A stretch of 64,000 nt of DNA, taken from Gautieria morchelliformis (Eukaryota; Basidiomycota; Agaricomycetes; Gomphales; Gomphaceae). Made by a program: the position numbers and the translations under genes. Below the pieces are notes generated by a model. That model was not told the DNA's origin. It did no database searches and worked only from the letters and a program-made list of their open reading frames with translations. The stretch is from assembly GCA_015179125.1 (NCBI GenBank), contig WHVA01000473.1, forward strand, positions 24,639-88,638, given 5' to 3'. This document shows positions 1 through 12,610 of this stretch, piece after piece. How positions within the stretch are numbered: position 1 is the first letter of the stretch; the number at the start of each line of letters is the position of its first letter.

Positions 1-928
1 GGTGTTGGAAATGCCAACTGAAAGCACCATTGAAGGAGATCGATGAAGGAGCGAATGGAAGCTTCTCCGTGCAATTTCTAGACAGCCCAATGTAGACCAA
101 AGCTCAAGGGAGTAAAAGTCAACCTGTGCGCCGTCAGTGGGGCGGATCCGAGCTCAAAACCCAGTCGCGAGAGATGACGAAAAACGATACTAGGCTCAAA
201 GATAAAATTGCGTGGAAGCATTAGCACCCGACGTTGAGTCTCGGGCCGCGGCATTGCCGGGGGTCCCGGGGGACGGGCGCATTCGGTGATGACATTATGG
301 TTTGCAGCCTCTATGACTCTATCCCGCTTCGTTGGTTCCCTGTTGTAAAATTTGTGTCGATTCTTTCCAGTGATATTCATACAGTATTTGTCCGACACCA
401 GCGACACCCTGGAGCCAGCCCAAGTCGCCGGCTTCACACGGTTCCGGCTAAGCTGCCAGTTAGCCGAGCCAAGCCATGTTTTGGGAGCCGGCTAAGGATA
501 TGACAAACGGCTTGATTGCTGGCCTGTCTCACAGGCACCTAGGTAGCTTTGACATGCCATCGCAAATCGAGCCGACTACCAGTAGCTTGGCTCGGCGCGG
601 AGCCTGGACCACTGCAGGAGTGAAACTATTCACTATGAAGCCGGGCAATCCACCCCTGAGGCTTGAAGCTTGAAGTCGTAAGATGAATCATGTTCTTTGC
701 TAACAAGACTGATGGTACAGGAAGTGTCCTCGAACAGATGAAGAGATTGAGCAGCAGTAACGTGCACTATTGATACGGGCACTCTCGAATTTTGTAGCAG
801 CACTACGGTACCGTGGGGGCACCTGGAGCCTTGCTGGCTGGCTTTGAGCCCAGCATTAGTCAAAACATTACTGGGGAGTCTGATCGAGGTTCGGTTCCGT
901 GGTAAGGATGTCGTAGGGTAGCCAGGAA
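1..928. other. Non-coding stretch, no gene recognised
   Basis: No open reading frame here resembles a known protein. The only structure I see is a segment at about 600-690 that is clearly related to about 50170-50240; both contain an 'ggagtgaaactattcac'-like core and the following 'caatccacc'. It is therefore a dispersed repeat of unknown type. A short similarity at about 25-45 (ccattgaagg) recurs near 5920. Confidence 0.5.
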
Positions 929-2840
929 TTTTTTATTTTTATTTTTATTTTTATCCAATTTATCGTCTTTTGGGGCCGAGCCCTATGTAAGACGGATTCT
1001 ACAATTACCCGGTCGACATGTGATTCTGTATTTCGTTATCTATCTCCGCTTGCGCTCATTGGGCCAAACCCCGAGCGAATCCATGCCTGTGTGGGCGGGG
1101 GTGTATGTCATTGCGCCTTGCGCTTCTGCTGTGTCTCCCTGCGCGTCAACCCTTCTCGCCGCCCTGTGCCTGAGGTAGCTTGAGGTCTCCATATGTCCTC
1201 TCGAATCTGCGCGTTTTGCTAATGTACTTGAATAGGTGCTTCGTCGCTTTGGGTCTCCCCAGGATCCTGAGCATCCTTGTGGACTTCGCCCCCCTACGCA
1301 GCTTTTTCTCCAGCTCCTTCCTCGGCGTATCATATCCCGGGCATCTGAATAAGAAGTGAAACACTGTTTCTTCGGTTCGGTTGCACGTCGGGCATAGCGG
1401 TGAGTTCGCCTTTCCGATCCTATGTAGGTATTTGTTGAGACCTATATGTCCTGTCCTGAGCTGCACCAGTAAGCTGGCCTGTTTCCGAGGCAAATCTCTG
1501 CTTAGCTTGTCGTATGCGTTGGATGGCATAGATGGGTCGGTTTTGTGTGCCATTGGGGCTCTCGGTGACTTTGTGAAGGCTGCTCTGGCTGCCTGTTTTG
1601 TCTCCTGGTGGTGTCTCTGGAGCTCGGCCGCTTTGCTTCTGGGAAACACTCCCCTGCATTCGATTGGTATCAGTCTCTCTTCGCTCGATGAACCTTTGGC
1701 CGCTCTCTTGGCTTCTGCGTCAGCCCTCTCGTTCCCGGCGATTCCCGCATGTCCTGGGACCCATCTCATAAGTATAGTGACGCCTGGCTGCAGACTTACC
1801 ACCCCTTCTATTTGCCTGTGCAAAGCCTCGACCAGGTATTGACCCGAGATTGCTCTCTCCCTCCTCATTGTCTGTATCGCCGCTTGGCTATTGGTGGCTA
1901 TGACATACTTCTTTCCCCTCTCTGTATTGAAGAGCTTTGCACCTATCGCTGCAGTTGTCAGCTCAGCTTCGAAGACCGTGTGCTCACGCTCAGTGCCCAT
2001 ATAGAGTCTGACCACATTTACCACCCTGTCCCCTCAGTATAGTACTGCTGCCGCGCCCACACCTCCTTCGACGCACGACCTATCTGTATAGACCTTGACG
2101 TCCGCTGCTTCTCTGTCATTTTCCTCTGCGGCCTGATCTTTGTCTGGCGGGACTTGGGCCTTGAAAGCTGGGGCCCATTTGGGTCCGTAGACTACCGCTC
2201 TGATCTTCTCCATTCCTTCCGGCTGGAGCTCGAACGCATGCAGTATCTCATGGATGGGCGCTCTATGCCTCTTTATATATCGCTTGGCCGCAGTGCGTAT
2301 GTCGGGGGCCAGGGGGTGACTGTCGGGGAGGCATGCGAGCATCAGCGCGGCCCTATGGATTAGCTTGGACACCAGGAGTGGGAAGGGCAGGAGGTTCGCG
2401 TGCGCGTCCAGCACGTCATTTGCCGTTATCCTCATGGCACCCATTATCATGATTGCTGCTTGCCGCTGGATTCTAGCCAGCTTGTTTATATGTCCCCTGG
2501 TCCTTCTCGTGCGCTCTGAGTCTGGTACAAGGAACACGTCAGCGGCATACATCATCTTCGGTATTGCAACTGTCAAGTAGTATCTTCGCATGTACTTAGC
2601 TGAGACTCCTTTCGTCGGCCTCGCTAACCTCCTGTACTGTGCAATATATTTGTCGCCTTTCTTGAGGGCGTAGTTGACCTGTTCTTTGAACCGTAGCTCC
2701 TGGTCCATGATGACTCCCAGAAACTTGTGCGTGTCTGTCGGCTTTATGTGGTGCGTCCCGATCGTTATGTTCGGTCTTGCGATCGGTTGGAATTGGGAGT
2801 GTCCTTCCCTCTGCGCCTTGTCAGTCCCATCAACCCGAAC
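929..2840 (-). mobile_element. 5'-truncated non-LTR retrotransposon (LINE, RNase H-bearing)
   Basis: On the minus strand the element reads end of reverse transcriptase, RNase H, CCHC-type zinc finger, 3' UTR and an A-rich tail. The tail is seen on the plus strand as a (TTTTTA)n-like tract at 929-955. The 3' UTR just before the tail (about 956-1000) is shared with a second tail at 2864-2935, so both derive from one family. The copy lacks the endonuclease and most of the RT; it stops at about 2838, next to the poly-T of the second tail. RNase H plus a C-terminal zinc finger is known from I/Tad-like LINEs; the clade is inference. Confidence 0.85.
1146..2838 (-). pseudogene. LINE ORF2 C-terminal part: RT end, RNase H, zinc finger
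   Basis: Reading leftward from 2838, the frame has the RT thumb with the common 'FLGVIMD' motif (about 2705), a helical connector, an RNase H domain starting 'VYTD' near 2095, and a terminal zinc finger (C-P-T-C ... H ... C, about 1340-1390). An in-frame TGA at 2034-2036 falls inside RNase H just after 'AAAVLY', where relatives usually have Arg, so CGA to TGA is likely. The glutamate motif 'FEAE' is kept, but the expected catalytic 'TDS' reads 'TNS', so an active-site aspartate is lost. With no N-terminal RT or endonuclease the copy is dead. The family call is firm; the exact 5' limit is not. Confidence 0.85.
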
Positions 2841-2955
2841 TTTTTTTTTTTTTTTTTTTTTTTGTAATCCAATTTTTCGTCTTTTGGGGCACGGCCCTAT
2901 GTAAGACGCATTTACATTGCCCCGGTCTACATGTTATCTATCGAGCCCTTCTTTC
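2841..2955 (-). repeat. Second LINE 3' tail (poly-A plus 3' UTR copy)
   Basis: A run of about 22 T (2841-2863; poly-A on the minus strand) is followed by sequence matching the LINE 3' UTR at 956-1020, including 'cgtcttttggggc' and 'ccctatgtaagacg'. Homology fades after about 2955. This looks like a severely 5'-truncated second insertion abutting the larger copy. Confidence 0.7.
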
Positions 2956-5900
2956 TCGGTCTCCACTTGTGCTTGTCTATGGCGAAGTCGCACTGGTGTA
3001 CACTGGCCCATTCGTTTCCAGGAATTTAATCACTATGTATTTACGCATGCATCGCGTCTATGGACACAGTCTATGGATGGGGTACGTATGCATGTAGCTC
3101 TTCGAGTATATGTGCATCCCAAATCCAATTCACTTGCTAGGACGTTAGCTCTCAGACGTGGGTGCTTCAAAGTTCTACGTACATCAAGCTAAACAGATTG
3201 CTATGGTATAAATTACAGTTGACGCTATATAGTAATAACAAAGCGAGAATTTCCTGAATTCACCCATCTTCGCCATCATGCATTATATCTCTCACAGTCA
3301 GCGAATTTTCACACCGTTCTTTCTTTAAAACAGCGTGTCCCGTGACTGCGGCTCATGGCCTAAGTGTCGCGCCCCTCCACCTGACTACCAATATCCTCCA
3401 ATTGGAGCGCCTCTGAATCGTCCTGACTAATATGTTGTATTTGGAAAGGCGTCTCCAGGTAATCATACCGAGCATACCGCCCAAGGGGGCTTTGGATATT
3501 TTGGATATCCATGGCGTTCTTGGCCCTGCTGGTGATCGTTATCAACATCCGATTGATCACGACAGTCACTGTCGATGGAAGAAAGCTGCCAGTTTTTTTT
3601 TTTTTTTTTTTTTTGAGAGAAAGAGAGAGAAATTATCCATCAGCGGGACCTAAAGAAATTGATAGAAAATTAGGACTAACAAAACGCCCAGTAGAACGTA
3701 GGCTACCTGTGTATAAGAGCAACATGGGTTAATTATAGTACTGTAAGAAATTCAGAACGCCACAAACATTAGCTTTAGAAATAATAAGCATATTGAAGAG
3801 GCGTAAAGCTGCAAATACGCAATGGTCAGTGCAGGGCAATTGCGAAGGAAGTAGTCAAGCGTACACAGGGTTATCTGTAAACAGGTAATATGGCAGATTA
3901 ATGGATGCCTCAGAACAGCTAGCGTTATCGCGTACAACAAAATATACGGCCCCATCAGTATACAGCTGCTTTACCAGCCTGGTGTGCATGCGTCGTGGAC
4001 GATCCAAGACATTCACAAGAGTGAGTAAAAAGAGGATTATATCGAAAACAATCTAGGCATAGTAAAGTAACACGGTCATAATATTGCAATGTGATAAATG
4101 TAACTATGGCTCACGGGTACAGCAAACGCTGCGATGAATAGCGTGGGCCTCTGTGTCATGGCGCATGTACCCAGGATCGTAGAATACATAGTATCGCCTA
4201 ATGGAAGCATGCGAGCACGGACGTCGATGGGGGCAACAAAAAAAGTTTTGTTAGCACGTAGAGTCATTATGCTCGAGATTGTGTGGCTCACCCAGCAAGA
4301 CAATGTCTGTTTTCTTTGACATTAGCATCTCGTAACTGAATCTAGACTGTCGGAGTGCCTACTGATAATCGCTGCAGCAACCACACAGGCATACACGACT
4401 ATGAAGGTCGTGACTACCGTTAGAAGTACTCGTCTACTGTGACCCCATAGGACGTATACTCGTTGCGCCACAAAGGCTGAAGTAGTAGAAGGTCATATGA
4501 TACTAGTCTTCTACGAGAATGAGTATCGCACCATTGTTCACTGCAAGCGATATTATAGTGACGATTGTTATCATCGACCACCACCCCCTGCAACTGTACC
4601 CAAGTAGTCACAAAAGCACCCAGAATAGCAATTCCGTTGTACTCACGACTGTTATATGTTATGATATTTGAACTCGATAAATGGTGACATCCCAGGGAAC
4701 AATTCACTTACGGTAGGACTGGGGCCTGATATGCCCATGAGAACTGGAGAGGGTTAAACTTGGGAATACGAAATACGTTGGGGAGACGTACAATATATGA
4801 TTGCAATATTGTACGCAGGAACCGTGTATCTGTTAATCAAAAAAAGTGCCTTCGACCAGCTATGCCTTGCACTCCAGATAAGCACGGTCTCAGAGAATTA
4901 AGTATGAGGACACGCAGTAAAAAAATTATAACCAAGGAGGGTGGTACCTCATCGCCAAATAAGAGCAAGTGGTCGTATATAAGCACTGTGAAACCCGCGA
5001 CTAGATGGTTTGACCTCAATTATTGAACAAAACGTCATTCTCACACTCACGTGTTATATAAAACGTGGTGTGGTGGCCTATGATTGACATGCGCAACAAT
5101 GGCGCGTACGCTGCGCCTTGTTCTGCCTGGGTCACCATAGTAATAGACATGTTCATCGTCATCCTGAAGAGTCTTCACGCAACCAAGGTGAAGGTCACAG
5201 CATCTTCCTATCGTAGAATTTTGGCTTTAAGCATGATCTGGAGCATTTGCTGTCCACTGAAACGAAAGCAGGCGTGGTAGGTATAGCTCGAGTTCGATAG
5301 AATCGCAGTTCCCCGGGAGTGGACCCAAATCACTATCTGCATCTGCATATCCTCGGAGACCACGTCATCAGCTGCGCATCAGCACTACTCCCCATGTGGA
5401 TTTATAACAGTGATCTGAAGTGAGGCAAGTCCACTGAATTCTGATCGAACGTCTGAGGGAATCGTTATCCATCACAGAGTTTGCTCAGTAGACTGGCAGC
5501 CTCCCATGGCTTCCTGGCAAGGAGACATAACCCATCATTTGTCCCAAATGTCCCTCAGTCTTGTGTACTAAGTAGTGTGGTTGCGGGATCTTCTGCCTAC
5601 CAAGTTAATTCAGCAATTTTGTCCTTAAGCTGTTGCGCCGGGTCCAACAAGAATCATCAGTGAAATAGCCCTGACCACGGGGTGCACCAATGATGATCAA
5701 TGAAACATCTAACCTGCGGAGTTGCTCTAAAAGGTCCGGCGCTGACGTAGGCAAGTGATATGCGGATGCCGTAGTATTCTAATAGAGAATACTTGTTCCC
5801 AATATATATTACTGTAGCTGAAGGCACGCCATTCAGTTCAGATAATATAGATTGGGGACAAATATTTTACGGAATATTTGTCTGAGGTCAAAGAAGAGAA

Positions 5901-6244
5901 GGTCGGCTGATTAGTTGTACCATTGAAGGGGATCAGTGAGCACCGTTCACTGGCAGTGCAACTCTCACGCGTACAGGTGGGTTTTATGAGCCCCTGTGAC
6001 TCCCTGCGAGCATTCAGGCCTCAGGCCTCAGGAATGGATTGGAAGGCACGACAAAAGTTGGACTTTAGATATGCGGGGAAATCTCGATCATGGGAAAAAG
6101 GGATAGACTCCCCTTTTTTCCCTGATTCGGACTCAGCGCTAAGGCTGGGCGCTAGAACCCACTTTCCATCCACTCTGTTATCAGGATAACCTTCTGGTGG
6201 TGAAGATCGGAACACAATTGCCTTCACACCGAGCCGTTCCCCTG
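2956..6244. other. Gene-free stretch, degenerate sequence
   Basis: No convincing coding region, RNA gene or terminal repeat was found. A T-run at about 3593-3614 followed by 'gagagaaagagagag' looks like another retroposon tail but has no recognisable body. Short ORFs here show no protein-like features. Confidence 0.5.
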
Positions 6245-7248
6245 CCAATACAGCTGGATAAAGGCTATGTGGCTACCAAGCACCCATAGCCGCGGAAAGT
6301 CCGGGCAGATGTGCCCAGATACTTCATTTGTCCCAGTATATTGAACTGATTCTCGATATAAGTATTACATAAGTAGCATGTTGACCTTGCCGCTGGAACA
6401 TGGTTCAAGTGAGGCCTCAGGACGAAATGGGTATTCAAGCGGTGCGAACCCGTACGGTATCTAGTAAGTGAGGTACATACTTTATCAGAGAAGAACTTGA
6501 ATTAAGGGGTAGTCTATCAGCATCACATAGCGCTCTATAGCACTTCATGGTGTCGCAGAGCACGCGATAGACTACTGCTTTTTCCCTGATGCTAGGAAGT
6601 CTCCCTTTAATCGCGACGTCGACAAGTCTGTGAATTGGACAGAGCTGGTACCATTACGTAACTTTCCTAGCTCAGCTCAAACGCCCTTCTAGTATTTCTA
6701 TAAATGGACAACATATCTACCAGTGATGAATGTGTGCTTGCGTTTCGCTCAAGCATAGCGTAATGTGTCTCAGTTGAGACCGCAGGTCTTGCATATCCGA
6801 TGGGAATTGGCGACATACGCCAAGTTGTAATGCTCGAGAACCATCTCTCCCGGCATGTCCGAGGACACCAAATTGAACACACTGTCAAGTGACATTTTGA
6901 CCATACACGGATTAGTCTTGTTTCACAAGTTGGCATAGTCTGGACGCTTAAGCGCAGTGGAAGTAACGTCTGAGCTCAGCCCGCAAGTTACCAGGCCATC
7001 GAGCAGCCACAGCCTAGGATTCACGCGCTGATGGATCACAAGAGTCAGAAGGTATATTTTGTTGGGAGCCGACAGTTCTCAACTGGTTCTTCGCACGCAC
7101 AGGTAGCACTTAAGGGGTACCTATTCCTCTCGAGGATAACACTACTGGTTCCACCATTTCCAGCTTATAACCGACCCTACCCGAACCCCCTGGCTCAAGT
7201 AAAGAGGTATTGATCCCTGTCTGACAAGGTTTCTCCCTAGACTCCGTC

Positions 7249-9364
7249 ATGCAATCAAGCGACACCTCTGTCGCAAGTGAAAGTTTGCATCTCCATCAGC
7301 CTGGTGTCCTCCTTGCGTCTGGAGAAAACCCTCGAAGAGATTTCAGGTTCTGGCTCATTATTCTGTCCATTGCCTTGTCTCTCTTTATAGCGGCGTTGGA
7401 ACTAGTGAGTTACCCAGCCAATTAAAATTGCATCGTCGTACTTAATACCCCCACCAGGTCGGGGTATCCACAGCCCTCCCTGTCATCGTCGCTGACCTCC
7501 ATGGCTCGCAGTTCGTTTGGGTCGGCTCTGCATACGCACTTTCCGCTACAGCTTTCCTTCCAATGAGCGGTGGTTTAGCTCAGGTAAGCAGCAAACTTGA
7601 AATTATTCAGATTTTTAGTGCTAAGGGCTCTAAGGTTTTTGGGCGTCGTCCTGTGATGCTTTGTTCTCTGTTTATTTTCTCTGCGGGAAGTGCCGTATGT
7701 GGCGCTGCGCCTAGCCTGAACGTTCTCATTGTTGGGAGAAGTGAGCATCATGAGCTATTTGCAGCATTTTCGTGTCTTGACTCGTGAACCTGGAATTATA
7801 GCCATTCAAGGACTGGGAGGTGGTGGCATACTGTCCCTCACTCAAATTATATTGTCTGATCTCGTCCCTCTTCGGGAGCGAGGTATGTTCAACGGTTTGG
7901 TTGGAATGTGCGTTGTTTTAGCAGTACTTATTGTCTTGAGCTTACTTCTAATTTCCTAGAGCCTGGGCTGTTGCAAGCGGCGTGGGTCCGGTGATCGGAG
8001 GCAGTCTGGCCGAAAGTGGTCAATGGCGATGGCTCTTTTGTTCGTGAGGCAACAAGTCCATTCGAAATACCATTGTGACCATATGTCCACAGATCTCAAT
8101 ATTCCAGTATGTGGCATTGCCGGAGTTTTAGTGCTTAACTTTCTGCGGCTGCGAACACCAACGGGCACGCTCAAAGAAAAAATGGCTCAAATGGACTGGA
8201 TGTACGTGCTACATCTGTATATTACTGTATATGTACTGACACAGAAAAACCCACTATCTAGTGGAAATATGCTGGTCATTGCTAGTTCCAGCGCATGCAT
8301 GGTTGCTCTGACATGGGGTGGCGTCCAGTTCTCATGGTCTTCTACTCGCGTTCTCGTGCCTTTAATTTTGGGCCTTTTGGGCTTGGCAGGGTTCGTAGCC
8401 TACGATGCCAAAATTGCCACACATCCTATCGTAAGCACCCTAATCACAACAGATGTTATCGTAGTCTCACTTTGTGACATAGGTCCCGTTCTCAATTCTC
8501 TCGACAGCCACCAGTATCAGCGGCTACATGCAAACCTTTTTCATGCCAATAGCCCTTATAGCTCTCATTTGTCAGTTTTCTCGCGTCGCTCGAAATAATC
8601 ACTAAGTGAAAATGAGTTTAGACTATATGCCAGTTTATTTCCAAGCTTGTAAAACAGCATCACCCATCGCCTCTGGCGTTGATGTCTTTGGTCTCGCCTT
8701 CAGTATTGCACCGGCAGGTATAATATCAGGTCTCAGCGTTGCCAAATCTCATCAATATCGCCCCCAACTCTGGTTGGCATGGGCAATGATCATGATTGGG
8801 GCTGGCTTGTTGAGCACGATAACAGCAGATTCCTCGCGAATGACTGCTATTGGATACGAGATTATCGTTGGCGCGGGAATGGGAATTCTGACCATGACGA
8901 CGTACTTCCCGGTTCTTGCCCCGCTGCCCGTGTCGTCCAATGCCAAAGCTCTCGCGTTCTTCACGTTCTGTCGAAACTTTGCTCAGGTGAGTTGTGTGCG
9001 TATCCCTCTCGTATCTCCCAGTGATCCTATGTCTGTATAGGTTTGGGGCGTGACCATCGGAGGGTCAGTGCTTCAGAATGAGCTTAAACACAGGCTTCCG
9101 TCGGATTTCGTCTCGGTGTTTCCGGAAGGGACTGCCATTGCTTACGCAGTCATCCCTTTGATCTCGACGATGGAGCAGCCTTTGAAAGACGAGGTGCGGA
9201 AAGCGTTCGCGGGGAGTTTAAGTGTAATATGGCGTGTTTTAATTGGCGTTGGAGCACTCGGACTTATTGCCAGTCTTGGTATGAAGCGGTTGCCTCTGCA
9301 TACAGACGTTGACAGGGATTGGGGAATCGCGGAGTCCGACAGGCGTGAGGAGCCGAAGGCCTAA
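7249..9364 (+). CDS. MFS multidrug/proton antiporter, DHA2 (14-TM) type, 10 exons
   Basis: Predicted plasma- or vacuolar-membrane H+-coupled exporter; substrate unknown. Exons by GT...AG and frame: 7249-7404, 7458-7583, 7635-7740, 7802-7907, 7960-8039, 8093-8201, 8262-8430, 8483-8570, 8622-8986, 9041-9364. Spliced length is 1629 nt (542 aa), usual for the family. Motif A 'GGLAQVFGRRP' lies at residues 90-100, motif B 'RTIQGLGGGG' at 129-138, and the antiporter motif C ending 'GVGPVIGG' at 172-179. Hydrophobic segments run through the whole protein, and the C-terminus is a short charged tail. The start was chosen because it is the first ATG in frame with 'RFWLIILSIALSLF', the first membrane helix. 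Phases agree across all nine introns. Exon 5 uses a weak donor (gttcgt), which is the least certain junction. A broken paralogue lies at 47192-49307. Confidence 0.9.
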
Positions 9365-9631
9365 TCGTTTCTCTTACTACCCCCGAGTAGGTGACGGACC
9401 ACTGCGCCTCCTTAATCATCCAAGTCCGGTTTTGTAATTCTATCGTATCTGTAAAATTGTACATTTTCAATTACCTTGCGGACTATATATTACAGTAAAT
9501 CCAGAACCCAGGCGTACAGCTGTTCTGGCAGTCACTGCAGCGATGATATGTCTTGAGAATGTCAGACGCGGTATGCTGCGCATGCATCAGATCTTTGGCT
9601 TTAAATTAATATTTGCAATATTTCCTGCTTT

Positions 9632-10439
9632 CACTAGATGCAAGACACTGTTTGCCTACAGCAACAAATAGTGAAAAAAGAGGAAATCTGGTAATAATTT
9701 GAAACTATGGCAAATGGTGAAGAATCCTTCCTTTTTGTTTTACAATTTAAAACCAAGCGAATTCCGGTAAGCCCGCAGACGCGGCTCTGGTACGGGGCAC
9801 CGGCGCCGAAAACGCGGCGATCGCTATGAGCTGTGCAAATGTTAGCGTGAGCGTGGCTGGCGAGCCAAGCGTACAGTACCTGTGCTATGTGGGGTGTCGC
9901 AGGCGAGCGAAGCACAGGGAGGACGTGCGGATAAAGTTAAGTAGGCCAGAGTGAGTCACCCACTGAGACACGTGTGCCGGTCCATGACGTGGACGCTGAC
10001 GCGTCTTGTGGGACTCGAGCCTACGCGCGCGATGAAGTTCAGCGGAACTCCTGAGATAGCGAGAAATGCGAGAAATGAACTTACCTTGGGTTAACTAGGG
10101 AATGAGAGAAGGAGAGAGGAAACACTCGGCGCAGCCTTGTGGACAAGCCGCAGGCGGGCACGGAGCCGCGTGTAAGCACGCTGCACTACTTAAACTCTGA
10201 AAAATCTGAATAAAAACAGATGAACATTTATAAGAGATAAATTGTGACAAAATATATCACATAATATGCAAGGAATAATTATTTGCCTTCATTCAGATTT
10301 CCTTGATGCCTTAAATTGTAAAAAAAAGAAAGAATTATTCACCATTTGCCATAGGTTCAAATTATTACCAGATATCCTCTTTTTTTTCACTATTTGTTGC
10401 TGTGGGTTATGGTAAACAAAGAGTGACTTGCACCTAGTG
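9632..10439. mobile_element. Non-autonomous CACTA (EnSpm/CMC) element, 808 bp
   Basis: The termini are CACTAGATGCAAG at 9632 and the complement of CACTAGGTGCAAG ending at 10439, within imperfect inverted repeats of about 120-130 bp (share 'agcaacaaatagtgaaaaa' and 'ctatggcaaatggtga'). The element is flanked by TTT at 9629-9631 and 10440-10442. The paralogous block at about 49570 has no insert and reads 'cctgctgtagacctc' against 'cctgcTTTaggcctc' here, so the 3-bp duplication is visible directly. CACTA termini with 3-bp duplications define this superfamily. There is no transposase inside. Confidence 0.9.
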
Positions 10440-11339
10440 TTTAGGCCTCATTGATTTCACCCAGCCAGTAAAGCATGGACATGCATATTAAGTGTAGATC
10501 AATACGTTCTTCAATCCCAGGTACTTTTAGCTAATGATAACTTGGAAATTCCTCCTGCTTCAATGCCCAACTTGATTGGAAGTTCGACTGCATGAACCAC
10601 GTACAGTGGCTGGCCATGAGACATATTGATACCACCATGTCATGTATGCCATGTGCATCCATCCCAGCCCATCATGTTCCTGGATGGGAATCTCCAGCCA
10701 AGGTTAATCAAAAAGGTCATGTGATACAGCATATATGAGTACATAATATATATTATAAGAGTATTAATAACAACATATAGGAATATATAGTAGTACTAGC
10801 CAATAGACCCGTGCTTTGCACTGGGTTAGTTAAGGTTAACATCGCACAGGAGTAGTCAATAGTATTAAAGAATTATTTGGTGAAATGAAACTACATATTT
10901 TGTGGACATTAAATACAAACGAAAATACATATTTAATCAGGCTTTAGCAACACCTCTTTGTATACAATAGTAGATGATTTGTTCCCCTCCCCGAAAGAAC
11001 ATGGACTCTGTTCCAATTAGTGCCTCTTGATACTGCAACATAAAACTGTGCATGTGAAAATACTGCATATCGCAAGTATATTCCTACCGTGACCCCATGC
11101 TGTGCACCAGGATACACCTGGATGTGCCACAGCGCTGGGTAGTGACTGCTGGGGACTCATGGAATGAGCCTGGATGCCCTGAGACTGCCAGGGACCCATG
11201 AGATAAGCACTGGGACTGCCACTAGGGTGGATACCCATCCTTCACCAGGGTTAGGTCAAGCACATTGGGTAAATAAAACTTGGGATAAATAAAACTCATT
11301 TAGATAATTAAAACATATCTTATTGCAATTGAAAGTAGC

Positions 11340-11480
11340 TCTAAGTAACATATCAGGGTAGGAAATGTCTCCACACATTTCTCCCATGTTTGTGTGCCTC
11401 CTCATGTGTATCATGCGTTCCCTGAGTGTAGCATGTCCCTTGGTTGTAGTATGTCCCCCACATGTAGTGTAACCCCAAGA
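11340..11480 (-). repeat. Degenerate 'gggacatgctac' minisatellite
   Basis: On the minus strand, words such as 'gggacatactac', 'gggacatgctac' and 'acatgtggggg' recur. They are the same words as in the tract at 41180-41745, which supports kinship of this element with the Helitron-like units there. Confidence 0.5.
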
Positions 11481-11639
11481 GCCTAAAAGTGAAATTATTG
11501 TAGGGGCAGAGAAAAAAAATTTTTTTTTGTCAGAGGGCTTACAATGGATAATAGATAAATAGACTTATATTTTGCAAGCAGAGGCTGTTGTCATTAATTT
11601 TTTAGCAAAGTCAAGGAAATTTTTTGATATCTATTTTAA

Positions 11640-12610
11640 AAGCAGATATGAGAGTAAGAAACATACCACTTGCAGCCATGACACACAGGAAAGGTGGGAG
11701 CCTTGAACCTGGGCTAAAAAATACAAATAAAAATAAAAATAAAAATAGGATAAAAAAGCGAAAAATTATTGAAATAAATGAAAGAAAAGAACACAGAGGC
11801 AGTGATGATGATCAAGAAAGGTGGGAGGCAATGAGAGGAGCAGCCTAGGTTGAAAAGCAGTCAAAAAGTGGTTAAAAAAGCAAAAACGTTGGAAGAAATA
11901 CCATGGAGAGAAGGTGATCCAAATAAATATCAAAACAACACAAATATGATAGCAGGACACACACCAGATGCAGCAATGGCAGACAGGAAAGGTGGGAGGC
12001 ACTGAGAGGAGGAACCTGGGCTGAAAAGATGGCAAAAAGAGGATAAAAAAGCGAAAATTATTGGAAGAAATGACAGATATGGGAAGGAAAAAACACACCA
12101 GAGGCAGTAATAATGGCCAAGAAAGGTGAGAGGGAAAGGTGGGAGCACTGAGAGGAGGATCCTGGGCTGAAGAAAAAAAAAGAAAAAAAAGAGGATAAAA
12201 AAGCAAAAGTTATTGCAGGCAATGACAGATATGAGAAGTAGAAAACACACCAGAGGCATCAGGAGCAACTTAGCCTCAAAATATGTCAAAAAGAGGTTAA
12301 AAAGCGAAAATTATCCCAAGAAATAGCAAAAACAGTCCAAACAACCCAAATATGATAGCAACACACACACCAGATGCAGCAATGGCAGACAGGCAAGGTG
12401 TAAGGCACTGAGAGGAGGAACCTGGGCTGAAAGGAAGGCCAAAAGAGGATAAAAAAGCAAAAAGTATTAAGAAATGACAAATATGATAAGAAAAAACACA
12501 CCAGAGGCAGTAATGATGCCCAGGCAAGGTGGGAGGCAATGAGAGAAGCAACCTAGGCTGAAAAGAAGTCAAAAAGAGGTTACAAAAGCGAAAATAACAA
12601 TAATTACCTG
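11640..12610. repeat. Irregular tandem array, about seven 100-170 bp units
   Basis: The block 'aaaaaagcgaaaattattg' and variants recurs near 11753, 11875, 12046, 12197, 12298, 12450 and 12580. Each is followed by 'gaaatgacagatatg', 'acacaccagaggcagtaat', 'gaggaggaacctgggctgaa' or close variants. Period lengths differ, so units have gained and lost segments. Minus-strand reading frames across it repeat the same hydrophobic peptide in different frames and are not taken as genes. Confidence 0.75.

Larger units (their letters stand above)
6245..10650. repeat. Segmental duplication, copy 1 (holds intact MFS gene)
   Basis: The sequence from about 6245 ('caatacagctggata') to about 10650 is paralogous to about 46425-49790 in the same orientation. 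The match covers upstream DNA, all exons and introns of the transporter gene, the 3' flank, and a further 200 bp (10443-10650 versus 49585-49790). Copy 1 is longer mainly because an 808-bp DNA element was inserted at 9632-10439. Identity is very high in the gene and lower in the flanks, where small indels occur. Confidence 0.85.

Noticed and set aside
1381-1842. 153-codon plus-strand ORF
   Set aside because: Shadow of the LINE RNase H/zinc-finger frame on the other strand.
4420-5280. Several 70-95 codon ORFs in the gene-free region
   Set aside because: No protein-like composition, splice pattern or similarity; expected by chance.
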